Part shown: one piece after another, positions 56,428 to 64,000 of the stretch
Numbering within the stretch: position 1 is the stretch's first letter
How the letters are laid out: every line of letters starts with the position of its first letter
Assembly: GCF_030284385.1 (NCBI RefSeq)
Contig: NZ_CP127221.1
Coordinates: forward strand, 2,046,001-2,110,000
Length of the DNA stretch: 64,000 nucleotides
Source of the DNA: Altererythrobacter rubellus
GTDB taxonomy: Bacteria > Pseudomonadota > Alphaproteobacteria > Sphingomonadales > Sphingomonadaceae
Reading direction: 5' to 3'
Program-made: the position numbers and the translations under genes
The notes under the pieces: model-generated
The model's input: only the letters and a program-made list of their open reading frames with translations
Told to the model about the DNA's origin: nothing
Databases searched by the model: none

Positions 56428-58596
56428 GTGGGTTCAATAAATCTTGTCCTTCGGCAACAGCGCGGCTTCAAGGGAACTGGAATCATCACGTATCGCCTAG
56501 ATCTTCGCCGGGCCCTGCTTGCTGCCAGTGCGATGCCATTGGCATGGTCGAACGCCGCACTTGCAAGCGAAGCAAACGCTGCCACAGCGCCTTCGCGCGA
56601 GCCGGGTGCTCCGGCTGCGACCATGGATGGCCGCGTCTTCGAGCCGGACTATTTCGAACGATTCGCCCCTCGCAACGCACTCGATATGCTGCGACAGGTG
56701 CCGGGATTCTTGTTGCAAGGCGGCGGCGGTGGAAACAGCGGACGCGGCTTTGGCCAAGCGAATGAGAATGTCCTTGTCAACGGACAGCGTCTAACCAGCA
56801 AATCTGAAGGTGCGCAGGATCAACTCCGCCGCATACCCGCTGGAAAAGTGATCCGTATCGAAATTGTCGATGGGACAGCACTGGATATTCCGGGTCTTAC
56901 CGGACAAGTCGCCAATGTGATCGTCGAGTCAGGCGGAATTTCCGGCCAGTTTACTTGGGAGGGCGCGGTGCGCACAACCGAAGTCGATCCGGAATGGTAT
57001 GGCGGAGAAATCTCCATTTCGGGCAGCACAGGCGCGCTCGATTACACATTTGCCTTCGAGAATAACAACAGCCGGTTTGGCGGCACGGGGCCTTCCTTCT
57101 TCGCTTATGGATTTGGGGACCTGAGCGAGCGACGCGACGTCGTGCGGGTCGGAGCATCTGACTTGCCGCGTGTTTCAACCGCGCTTGGCTATGATTTTGG
57201 CAATGGGACAATCGCAAACGTCAATGCCTATTTCGGTCATACCTTCTTCGAGCGTGTCGAAGACGAAGATCGGCAATTAGCCGATGGTTCGCAGATTGCG
57301 CGCATCAACTCGCGTCGCGGTTCCACGCCGGAGTATGAAATCAGCGGCGATATCAGTTTCGACTTGGGCGCCGGTCGGCTCAAGCTGATCGGACTCGAAG
57401 CCTACGACACCGAAGAGATCAAAAGTGTTGTGATCGATACATCGCTAGCGATCGGGGGCACATCTGGCAGTCGTTTTGTGCAGACTGGCGGTGAAGGAGA
57501 GCGGATCGCCCGGTTTGAGTACAACTGGCCGATGCTGGGCGGGGACTGGCAGCTTGCCGGCGAAGCGGCCTTCAACCGTCTCGACCGGGTTTCGCGACTG
57601 TTCGAAATCGATGACGAGGGCGACTTCAACGAGATCGCCTTTCCAAACGGAACGGGCGGCGTCACGGAAGAGCGCTACGAAAGCATACTCAGCTATAGCA
57701 AGCAATTGACCGGCAAGCTTGCACTGCAGATATCGGCTGGCGGCGAATACTCCAGGATCGAGCAAACCGGTAGCGCGGCAAATTCTCGCACGTTTCAGCG
57801 GCCCAAAGGTGCATTTTCGCTCGCGTGGCAGCCCGAGACCGGATTGGATATCTCGCTTGGAATCGAGCGACGCGTCGGGCAACTGGATTTTGGTGATTTC
57901 CTCGCTGAGATCGAACTCGATGAAGACAATGAAAACACAGGCAACAATCAGCTTGTCCCGTCCCAGACATGGGAGGTCGTTGCAGAGATCAGCAAGACCT
58001 TGGGGCCGTGGGGCACGACCACGTTGTTCTTCGAAAAGCGCTGGATTGATGATTTCACCGACATCATCCCGCTAGCCGGCGGCGGAGAATCCCGCGGCAA
58101 TATAGCCAGCGCCCGTCGCACGGAGATTGAATGGACAACGACACTGCAGCTCGACCCTATCGGGTGGCGCGGCGCACAGCTTGATATCCGGCTGGAGTAT
58201 GAAGAAGGCGAAGTCCGCGACCCTCTGACAGGCCGACTGCGTGACTTTTCCGGCGGACGTGACCGCGAGGTGGAGATTGATTTTCGCCACGACGTTCCCA
58301 GTAGCAACTGGGCCTATGGCGGCGGGTTCGAATATAATCGCGATCGGCCAAGTTTCCGCCTTTCCCAAGTGCGCCTTCAGCGCGATCTGCCTAATCGCCT
58401 CAGCGCCTTTGTAGAGCACAAGGATGTCTTTGGTTTGACCGTCAATCTGGAGGCCGCGAATCTGCTTGGCGCTCGAGACGAGGAATTTCGAACCGTCTTT
58501 GATGGCCCGCGCACCAATGGCATTGTGCAATTCACCGAAGACCGAAGTTTTCGCGAAGGCCCGATCTTGCGCTTCAACGTCAGCGGGAATTTTTAG
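56428..58596 (+). CDS. TonB-dependent receptor, short type (722 residues)
   Basis: A hydrophobic signal-like segment (LRRALLAASAMPLAWSNAALA) lies at about residues 26-46. The plug domain follows (NALDMLRQVPGFLLQGGG, NVLVNGQRL, IRIEIVDGTALDIPGLTGQVANVI), then a barrel ending ILRFNVSGNF. No ATG exists upstream in frame, so GTG 56428 is the likely start. The long n-region and lack of a clear ribosome site make this uncertain. It differs clearly from the other two receptors in size and plug sequence. The amidase gene follows 45 bases later. Confidence 0.83.
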   Translation: MGSINLVLRQQRGFKGTGIITYRLDLRRALLAASAMPLAWSNAALASEANAATAPSREPGAPAATMDGRVFEPDYFERFAPRNALDMLRQVPGFLLQGGGGGNSGRGFGQANENVLVNGQRLTSKSEGAQDQLRRIPAGKVIRIEIVDGTALDIPGLTGQVANVIVESGGISGQFTWEGAVRTTEVDPEWYGGEISISGSTGALDYTFAFENNNSRFGGTGPSFFAYGFGDLSERRDVVRVGASDLPRVSTALGYDFGNGTIANVNAYFGHTFFERVEDEDRQLADGSQIARINSRRGSTPEYEISGDISFDLGAGRLKLIGLEAYDTEEIKSVVIDTSLAIGGTSGSRFVQTGGEGERIARFEYNWPMLGGDWQLAGEAAFNRLDRVSRLFEIDDEGDFNEIAFPNGTGGVTEERYESILSYSKQLTGKLALQISAGGEYSRIEQTGSAANSRTFQRPKGAFSLAWQPETGLDISLGIERRVGQLDFGDFLAEIELDEDNENTGNNQLVPSQTWEVVAEISKTLGPWGTTTLFFEKRWIDDFTDIIPLAGGGESRGNIASARRTEIEWTTTLQLDPIGWRGAQLDIRLEYEEGEVRDPLTGRLRDFSGGRDREVEIDFRHDVPSSNWAYGGGFEYNRDRPSFRLSQVRLQRDLPNRLSAFVEHKDVFGLTVNLEAANLLGARDEEFRTVFDGPRTNGIVQFTEDRSFREGPILRFNVSGNF

Positions 58597-58641
58597 ACGC
58601 TCGCTCTTGCATCGCCCCGCGCACGTGGCAGTGTGCCGTAC

Positions 58642-60132
58642 ATGAGACATACAACCGCCGCCGCGCTGGCGCTCGTACTCCTTGCTTCTCCCGTCCTGGC
58701 CGACGAGCCATACGATGCAGCTGCCGAAGCGCAGCAGCAACTGGCGCGCATAGCGGCGCTGGATGATGCTGGGCCGCAACTGAATGCTGTCATCGTTTAT
58801 GAGCCAGAGGGGCCCAATTATGCCAACGAGGCGAGCGAAGCTGGCATGCCACTCGACGGGCGCACAGTGCTGGTGAAGGACAATATCGAAACATTCGAAT
58901 GGCCGACCACCGCAGGATCGCTGGCATTAAGAGACAATGCGACTGGCCGCGATGCTCCGCTGATTGCCAATATCCGCGCAAATGGCGGCGTGATCATGGG
59001 CAAGACCAACTTGAGCGAATGGGCAAACATTCGCGACAACCGTTCCACCAGCGGATGGAGCGCGATTGGCGGGTTGACGCGCAATCCGCACGCAACCGAC
59101 CGCAACGCCTGCGGCTCGTCGTCGGGCAGCGGCGCAGCGATTGCCGCGGGCTTTGCCTGGGCCGCGATCGGAACCGAGACCAATGGCTCGATCACTTGTC
59201 CCGCCAGCGTTAACGGCATTGTCGGTTTCAAGGCGACCGTGGGAATGGTCAGCCGCACGCATGTTGTGCCGATCAGCGCGACGCAGGATACTGCCGGACC
59301 GATGACGCGGACAGTGCATGACGCGGCGCTCTTGCTAAGCGCAATGGCGGGCAGCGACCCGCTTGATCCCGCGACAGCAGAAGCAGACACGCACAAAACA
59401 GACTTCACCACCGGCTTGGACGATTTCTCGCTCGCCGGCGTACGCATCGGCGTGATGCGCAATCAGGTGGGCAATGTGGCGGGAGTGACGGCGCTATTCG
59501 AGCAGGCACTCTCTGACCTCGAATCGCAAGGCGCAGTGCTGATCGATATCGAGTACGACTGGCCCGACGGTTTCTGGGGCCGCTCTTTAACGGTGCTGTT
59601 ATTCGAGTTGCAACGCGACATGGCGGCCTATCTCGGCACGCTCGAAGACGGGAGTATGCCCGATACGTTGGCAGACATCGTCACCTTCAATCGCGAAAAT
59701 TCAGAAAAGGAGCTGCGCTGGTTCGGGCAGGATCTGTTCGAACAAGCGCTCGAAACAACCGATGAAGCGGCTTATCGCGAGGCGCTTGAGACCAATCTCA
59801 AAGCGACGCGCGAGGACGGCATCGACCGCTTGCTGGCAGAGCATGGCGTCCAATTCCTGGTCGCCCCGACCACCGGGCCCGCGTGGTCGACAGATCTTGT
59901 GAACGGCGACAATTTCGGCGGCGGCGTGGGCGCAGGATCATTGCCCGCCATTGCAGGCTATCCCCATATCACTGTGCCAATGGGTGCGGTCGAGCGCTTG
60001 CCCGTGGGCTTCAGCATCTTTGCCGGCAAGTGGCAGGATCACGAAGTGCTGAAAGCAGGCGCTGCATATGAAAAGGCGCGGACAGCCGAGCTGCCCACGC
60101 CTTCATTCGATCCGTGGAAACCAGCAGAGTAA
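58642..60132 (+). CDS. Amidase signature family enzyme, secreted
   Basis: A 496-residue amidase with a signal peptide (ALALVLLASPVLA). The amidase-signature triad is visible: Lys in VLVKDNIET, the cis-Ser in CGSSSGSGAA, and the nucleophile Ser in TETNGSITCPA. Substrate unknown. It is a distant relative of GatA but lacks GatB/C partners and is exported. Start MRHTTAAA is preferred; a GTG three codons upstream is possible. The TonB receptor just upstream may deliver amide substrates. Confidence 0.9.
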   Translation: MRHTTAAALALVLLASPVLADEPYDAAAEAQQQLARIAALDDAGPQLNAVIVYEPEGPNYANEASEAGMPLDGRTVLVKDNIETFEWPTTAGSLALRDNATGRDAPLIANIRANGGVIMGKTNLSEWANIRDNRSTSGWSAIGGLTRNPHATDRNACGSSSGSGAAIAAGFAWAAIGTETNGSITCPASVNGIVGFKATVGMVSRTHVVPISATQDTAGPMTRTVHDAALLLSAMAGSDPLDPATAEADTHKTDFTTGLDDFSLAGVRIGVMRNQVGNVAGVTALFEQALSDLESQGAVLIDIEYDWPDGFWGRSLTVLLFELQRDMAAYLGTLEDGSMPDTLADIVTFNRENSEKELRWFGQDLFEQALETTDEAAYREALETNLKATREDGIDRLLAEHGVQFLVAPTTGPAWSTDLVNGDNFGGGVGAGSLPAIAGYPHITVPMGAVERLPVGFSIFAGKWQDHEVLKAGAAYEKARTAELPTPSFDPWKPAE

Positions 60133-60155
60133 TCCCCCGCCGGCATTCCGGTTGA

Positions 60156-61706
60156 TTACTTCTTCGCTGCCTTCTTGGCCGGTGCCTTCTTTGCTGGCGC
60201 TTTCTTGTCAGCAGCCTTCTTGGCAGGAGCCTTCTTCGCAGCTGGCTTGTCGTCCGCCTTTTTCGCCGGAGCTTTCTTGGCAGGCGCCTTCTTGGCGGCT
60301 GGCTTCTTGTCGTCAGCTTTCTTAGCCGGAGCCTTCTTAGCGGCTGGCTTCTTCTTGGCTGGCTTGGCTTCAGCAGTTTCTTCCGCTTCGATCGCCGCTT
60401 CCAGCTCTTCTTGCGTTACTTCGCGTTCGGTCACCTCTGCCTTGTCGAACAGGAAGTCGACGACTTTATCTTCATAAAGCGGAGCGCGCAGTTGAGCGGC
60501 AGCCATTGGCTCGCTCTGAACATACTGCATGAACTTTTCGCGATCTTCCGGGCGATACTGCTGTGCAGCCTGCTGCATCAGCATGCTCATTTCCTGCGCG
60601 GAAACCTCAACTTTGTTCGCCTGGCCGATTTCCGAAAGGAGCAGACCCAAACGCACCCGGCGCTCGGCGATCTTGCGATAGTCGTCCTTCTCGGCTTCGA
60701 TTTCCTTCAACGCCGCAGCGGGATCTTCTTCCTGCTGAGCTTCCTGCAAAAGCTGCGCCCAGATCTGTTCGAACTCGGCGTTGACCATGCCTTCCGGCAC
60801 TTCGAAATCATGACCAGCAGCCAGCGTATCGAGAAGCTGGCGCTTCATCTGCGTGCGGGTAAGGCCGGCGGTCTGCTGCTCCAGCTGGCCGCGCATCAAT
60901 TCCTTGAGCTTGTCGAGGCTGTCGAGGCCGAGATTCTTAGCGAACTCGTCATCAACCTTGGTCTCTGTTTCGACCTTCACCTGTTTTACAGTGATGTCGA
61001 ACTCGGCGTCCTTGCCTGCCAGATTTTCGGCCTGATACTCTTTCGGGAAAGTGACTGTGATGGTTTTCTGGTCACCGGTCTTCACGCCAACCAGCTGCTC
61101 TTCAAAGCCGGGTATGAACTGGCCAGAGCCAATCACCAGAGCCGCATCTTCCGCCTTGCCGCCTTCAAATTCGACACCGTCGAGCTTGCCAACAAAATCG
61201 ATGATCAGCTGATTACCTTCTGCCGCCTTCTTGCTCTTCGCAGCATCCTTGTAGCTCTTGTTCTGGCCTGCGATGCTGGCAACGGCTTCATTAACCGCTT
61301 CATCGGCAACCGGAACAACCAGACGCTCAAGCTTCAGGCCATCGGTTGATGGCACTTCAACAGTCGGCAGCACTTCCAGCTCGATTGCGATTTCAGCGTC
61401 CTTGCCTTCTTCGTAACCTTCGCCCAGCTCGATCTTGGGCTGCATCGCCGGACGCAGCTCTTTGTCTTTCATCAACTGATCGACCGATTCGCGAATAACA
61501 TCGTTCACGGTTTGCGCATGCAGCTGTTCGCCATGCATCTTCTTGATGAGATTCGCAGGAACCTTGCCAGGGCGGAAGCCGGGCATCTTTACCTGCGGGG
61601 CGATCTTCTTGACCTCAGCCTCGATTTTAGCTGCGATATCCTTAGCTGGAATGGTCAGCTGATAGGCGCGCTTGAGGCCTTTATTGGTGGTTTCCTTGAT
61701 CTGCAT
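60156..61706 (-). CDS. tig: Trigger factor with lysine/alanine-rich C-terminal tail
   Basis: A 516-residue ribosome-associated chaperone. The ribosome-binding signature GFRPGKVP is at about residue 44, the FKBP domain about 155-245 ([19 protein letters not shown]), and the helical chaperone domain extends to about 440. The last roughly 65 residues are repeats of [10 protein letters not shown] with interspersed ADDKK, resembling histone-H1-like tails. Usual trigger factors end near residue 430-450. tRNA-Leu lies 72 bases upstream on the same strand. Confidence 0.95.
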   Translation of the reverse strand: MQIKETTNKGLKRAYQLTIPAKDIAAKIEAEVKKIAPQVKMPGFRPGKVPANLIKKMHGEQLHAQTVNDVIRESVDQLMKDKELRPAMQPKIELGEGYEEGKDAEIAIELEVLPTVEVPSTDGLKLERLVVPVADEAVNEAVASIAGQNKSYKDAAKSKKAAEGNQLIIDFVGKLDGVEFEGGKAEDAALVIGSGQFIPGFEEQLVGVKTGDQKTITVTFPKEYQAENLAGKDAEFDITVKQVKVETETKVDDEFAKNLGLDSLDKLKELMRGQLEQQTAGLTRTQMKRQLLDTLAAGHDFEVPEGMVNAEFEQIWAQLLQEAQQEEDPAAALKEIEAEKDDYRKIAERRVRLGLLLSEIGQANKVEVSAQEMSMLMQQAAQQYRPEDREKFMQYVQSEPMAAAQLRAPLYEDKVVDFLFDKAEVTEREVTQEELEAAIEAEETAEAKPAKKKPAAKKAPAKKADDKKPAAKKAPAKKAPAKKADDKPAAKKAPAKKAADKKAPAKKAPAKKAAKK

Positions 61707-61778
61707 GGGATTAAAACTGAAGCCTTTTCAACAATTTCGCTGTGTCTATGCGACGTAATTGGCAACGTTCAGGCGAAT

Positions 61779-61863
61779 TGGTGCGGGCGAAGGGACTCGA
61801 ACCCCCACATCTTACGATACTGGTACCTAAAACCAGCGCGTCTACCAATTCCGCCACGCCCGC
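61779..61863 (-). tRNA. tRNA-Leu(UAG)
   Basis: On the minus strand an 85-base cloverleaf starts GCGGGCG and ends CGCCCGC-A-CCA, with the CCA encoded. The anticodon loop TTTAGGT gives anticodon UAG, reading CUN leucine codons. The T-arm GGGGGTTCGAGTCCC is canonical, and a long variable arm (TATCGTAAGATGT) marks a class II tRNA. Confidence 0.96.
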
Positions 61864-61992
61864 TAGCCCGAACGAAGCCGTGCGCGCAGTAACCTGCGAC
61901 GCATGTAGGGGTGCGCCATTAGTCGGGCGGGCGCAAAAGGGCAAGCGGAACTGGCTTGTTAGTAGGGCAAGTCGGCTTTAAAGGCGCGCAGC

Positions 61993-62289
61993 ATGACTGA
62001 AGAGACACAGAACAATACCCCGCCTGACCGCATGTCGGTCAATCCCCACAGCGAGTATTTCGACGGCGAGCAATTGCAGCGCGGCGTCGGCATCAGGTTC
62101 AAGGATCGCGTACGCACCGACATTGAGGAATATTGCATTTCCGAAGGTTGGGTCCGCGTGCAGGCAGGCAAGACGGTCGACCGCAAAGGTAACCCGTTGA
62201 CGATCAAGCTGACCGGTCCGGTCGAAGCCTGGTTCGAGGATCTGGGCGACAATCCGCCGGTGGCCCGAAAAGACGAAACACAAGATTAA
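61993..62289 (+). CDS. DUF3297 family protein
   Basis: A 98-residue protein with the family block LPDRMSVNPHSEYFD-like sequence (PPDRMSVNPHSEYFDGE). It continues GVGIRFKDRVRTDIEEYC and VDRKGNPLTIKLTGPVEAWFEDL. No membrane segment. Function is not established for the family. A ribosome site AAAGG precedes ATG. It lies upstream of der in the same direction. Confidence 0.88.
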   Translation: MTEETQNNTPPDRMSVNPHSEYFDGEQLQRGVGIRFKDRVRTDIEEYCISEGWVRVQAGKTVDRKGNPLTIKLTGPVEAWFEDLGDNPPVARKDETQD

Positions 62290-62343
62290 GCACGCGCTCT
62301 TGCTTGTCATTGCGGCCGGCAAGGGCCAATTGGCAGTAGCGCA

Positions 62344-63783
62344 ATGAAACCCGAAGTCATCATCATCGGCCGACCCAATGTCGGAAAGTCCACGCTGTTC
62401 AACCGGCTAGTGGGAAAGAAACTCGCGCTGGTCGATGACCAGCCGGGCGTCACGCGTGACCGGCGCATGGGTGATGCAGAAGTCGCGGGAATGACTTTTA
62501 CTGTGGTCGATACCGCTGGGTGGGAAGACGAAGACCCGGACACCCTGCCCGGCCGGATGCGGATGCAGACAGAGGTCAGCATCGAAGGCGCAGACGCAGC
62601 GATGTTCGTGATTGATGCGCGTGCAGGCCTGACCCCGCTCGACGAAGAGATCGCACGCTGGCTGCGCGAACAGGAAGTGCCTGTGGTGCTGGTGGCCAAC
62701 AAGGCTGAGGGCAAAGCTGGCGAGGCCGGCGTCTATGAAAGCTATTCTCTGGGACTGGGCGAACCGGTTCCCCTGTCTGCTGAACATGGCGAAGGTATTG
62801 CAGACCTGTTCGGCGCGCTGTGGCCCATTATCGGAACCAAATCCGAGGCGGCTGAGGAAGCTGCCAAATTCGCCGCGAGCGAGGGTGAGGAGACACCGCT
62901 CGGCCCGCTCAAGCTGGCGATTGTGGGGCGGCCGAATGCAGGTAAATCCACTTTGATCAACCGGTTGTTGGGCGAGGATCGCCTGCTGACTGGTCCGGAA
63001 GCAGGGATCACCCGCGATTCCATTGCGATCGACTGGAAATGGACCGACCCCAAGGCAGGGCCGGACGATCCGGGCGAGCGCGAAATCCGGCTGATCGACA
63101 CCGCCGGCATGCGCAAGAAGCGCAATGTAACCGAAAAGCTGGAAAAGCTCTCGGTGGCCGACGCGCGCCGCGCGGTCGATTTTGCCGAAGTGGTCGTGTT
63201 GCTGCTCGATGCGACTCAAGGCCTGGAGCACCAGGATCTGAAGATCGCGGACATGGTGCTGCAAGAAGGCCGCGCTTTGATGATCGCGATCAACAAGTGG
63301 GATATCGCGGAGAACCCTTCGTCCCTGTTCAACGGTATTCGCGGAGCGCTGGACGATGGCTTGGCGCAGGTACGCGGCTTGCCGCTGTTTGCAGTCAGCG
63401 CGAAAACCGGCAAGGGCTTGGACGACATGCTGCGCGCGGCGTTCGAGATCCGCGAAAGCTGGTCCAAACGTGTACCCACCGCTGCGCTTAATCGCTGGTT
63501 CGACGATGCGATGGAGGCAAATCCGCCGCCAGCACCAGGCGGCCGCCGGATCAAGCTGCGTTACATTACGCAGGCCGGTACGCGACCTCCGCGCTTCGTG
63601 GTGTTCGGTACGCGGCTGGAATCGCTCCCCACCAGCTACGAACGCTATCTGGTGAACTCCATCCGCAAACATTTGGGCTTTGATGCGGTTCCTGTTCGGG
63701 TCGTGTTGAAGAGCCCCAAGAACCCGTATAACGCCAATCGCGGTGGCGGCGGCAATTACAGCGGCAGCTCGGGGAAAACATGA
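62344..63783 (+). CDS. der: GTPase Der (EngA)
   Basis: A 479-residue double GTPase required for 50S ribosome assembly. The first G domain has GRPNVGKSTLFN near residue 8, DTAGWE and NKAEGK. The second has GRPNAGKSTLINR near 197, DTAGMRKK and NKWD. A C-terminal KH-like domain follows (RRIKLRYITQAGTRPPRFVVF). A short Gly/Ser-rich tail ends the protein. The stop overlaps the next start (ATGA). Confidence 0.97.
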   Translation: MKPEVIIIGRPNVGKSTLFNRLVGKKLALVDDQPGVTRDRRMGDAEVAGMTFTVVDTAGWEDEDPDTLPGRMRMQTEVSIEGADAAMFVIDARAGLTPLDEEIARWLREQEVPVVLVANKAEGKAGEAGVYESYSLGLGEPVPLSAEHGEGIADLFGALWPIIGTKSEAAEEAAKFAASEGEETPLGPLKLAIVGRPNAGKSTLINRLLGEDRLLTGPEAGITRDSIAIDWKWTDPKAGPDDPGEREIRLIDTAGMRKKRNVTEKLEKLSVADARRAVDFAEVVVLLLDATQGLEHQDLKIADMVLQEGRALMIAINKWDIAENPSSLFNGIRGALDDGLAQVRGLPLFAVSAKTGKGLDDMLRAAFEIRESWSKRVPTAALNRWFDDAMEANPPPAPGGRRIKLRYITQAGTRPPRFVVFGTRLESLPTSYERYLVNSIRKHLGFDAVPVRVVLKSPKNPYNANRGGGGNYSGSSGKT

Positions 63784-64000
63784 TTGTATTTGACCTGCTA
63801 GCCTCGGGCGGCGGCAATATCGCAAGCGATTTGCTCGAGCGCACATCAAGCACGCTACGGGTGCAGGAAATTGTGCGGCTAAGCCTTGCGCCGGCATTCT
63901 TGCTCGCCGGTATTGGCGCGATCATGAATGTGATGATGACACGGCTGATCTGGGTTGCAGAGCGGATCGAACGGCTCGAAGCGCGCATGCGCGGAAAAGA
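63780..64000 (+). CDS. DUF2721 family membrane protein (partial)
   Basis: Only the first about 73 codons are inside the window. The visible part reads VQEIVRLSLAPAFLLAG followed by MNVMMTRLIWVAERIERLEA. This matches the start of DUF2721 proteins, small inner-membrane proteins of unknown role. It overlaps the der stop by four bases (ATGA), so it is co-translated with der. Confidence 0.8.
   Translation, partial: MIVFDLLASGGGNIASDLLERTSSTLRVQEIVRLSLAPAFLLAGIGAIMNVMMTRLIWVAERIERLEARMRGK

Noticed and set aside
60175-60477. Plus-strand frame of about 100 residues rich in Ala, Gly and Phe
   Set aside because: Antisense image of the lysine-rich tail of trigger factor.
62407-63897. Minus-strand open frame of 496 codons
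   Set aside because: Antisense to der; arises from GC-rich codon usage.

Overview
This window looks like chromosomal DNA of a marine-type sphingomonad, most probably Erythrobacteraceae (Alphaproteobacteria). The evidence is the set of large TonB-dependent receptors, a ChpT-type phosphotransferase, an ATP12-type F1 chaperone, a TorF porin, a DUF3297 protein, GatCAB, RpoH and RNase P RNA, all with alphaproteobacterial character. No phage, insertion sequence, plasmid or CRISPR signature was seen. The taxonomic call is inference; no database search was run.

Layout, left to right. 1-5474: tail of a Tad pilus TadC gene, then a leftward fatty acid or branched-chain degradation group (thiolase, type-2 hydroxyacyl-CoA dehydrogenase, enoyl-CoA hydratase, MarR regulator) and a rightward TPR / 2OG-Fe(II) oxygenase. 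5543-11058: S9 peptidase with a large TonB receptor. 11322-16699: ClpB, penicillin-acylase-type Ntn hydrolase, a small conserved protein. 16812-22226: rpsU, FKBP isomerase and gatC-gatA-small membrane protein-broken methyltransferase-gatB. 22467-26195: crcB-rluC-broken paiB-HAD phosphatase-small membrane protein-ATP12, each overlapping the next by one to four bases. 26202-29757: an Mla-type lipid transport operon. 29864-36645: valS-queE, a TIGR02186/TauE pair, nhaA. 37237-41096: glyoxalase, TorF porin, phosphatase-ugd pair, and the stump of a glutamate synthase-like gene. 41097-45316: second TonB receptor, RNase P RNA, a deleted aquaporin gene. 45405-49904: AmiD-type amidase, chpT, JAMM peptidase, RluD, rpoH, and a P-loop protein split by a stop. 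49941-56244: M20 hydrolase, mtgA, a zinc exporter, and clpP-clpX-phosphatase-racemase. 56428-64000: third TonB receptor, amidase, trigger factor with a lysine-rich tail, tRNA-Leu, DUF3297, der and the start of a DUF2721 gene.

Proteostasis is a recurring theme: clpB, clpP, clpX, tig and an FKBP isomerase all lie here with rpoH, and clpB and clpP have candidate sigma-32 promoters. Envelope functions are the second theme (three TonB receptors, Mla system, TorF, MtgA, amidase).

The most notable result is five separately decayed genes in 64 kb. They are a methyltransferase with two in-frame TAA codons, a frameshifted paiB, an aquaporin with a frameshift and a large internal deletion, an N-terminal stump of an FMN-type glutamate synthase, and a P-loop protein interrupted by TGA. 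A second observation is a 24-base motif with tandem TGTTCCA units just upstream of two unrelated genes. I did not find a clearly new multi-gene system.
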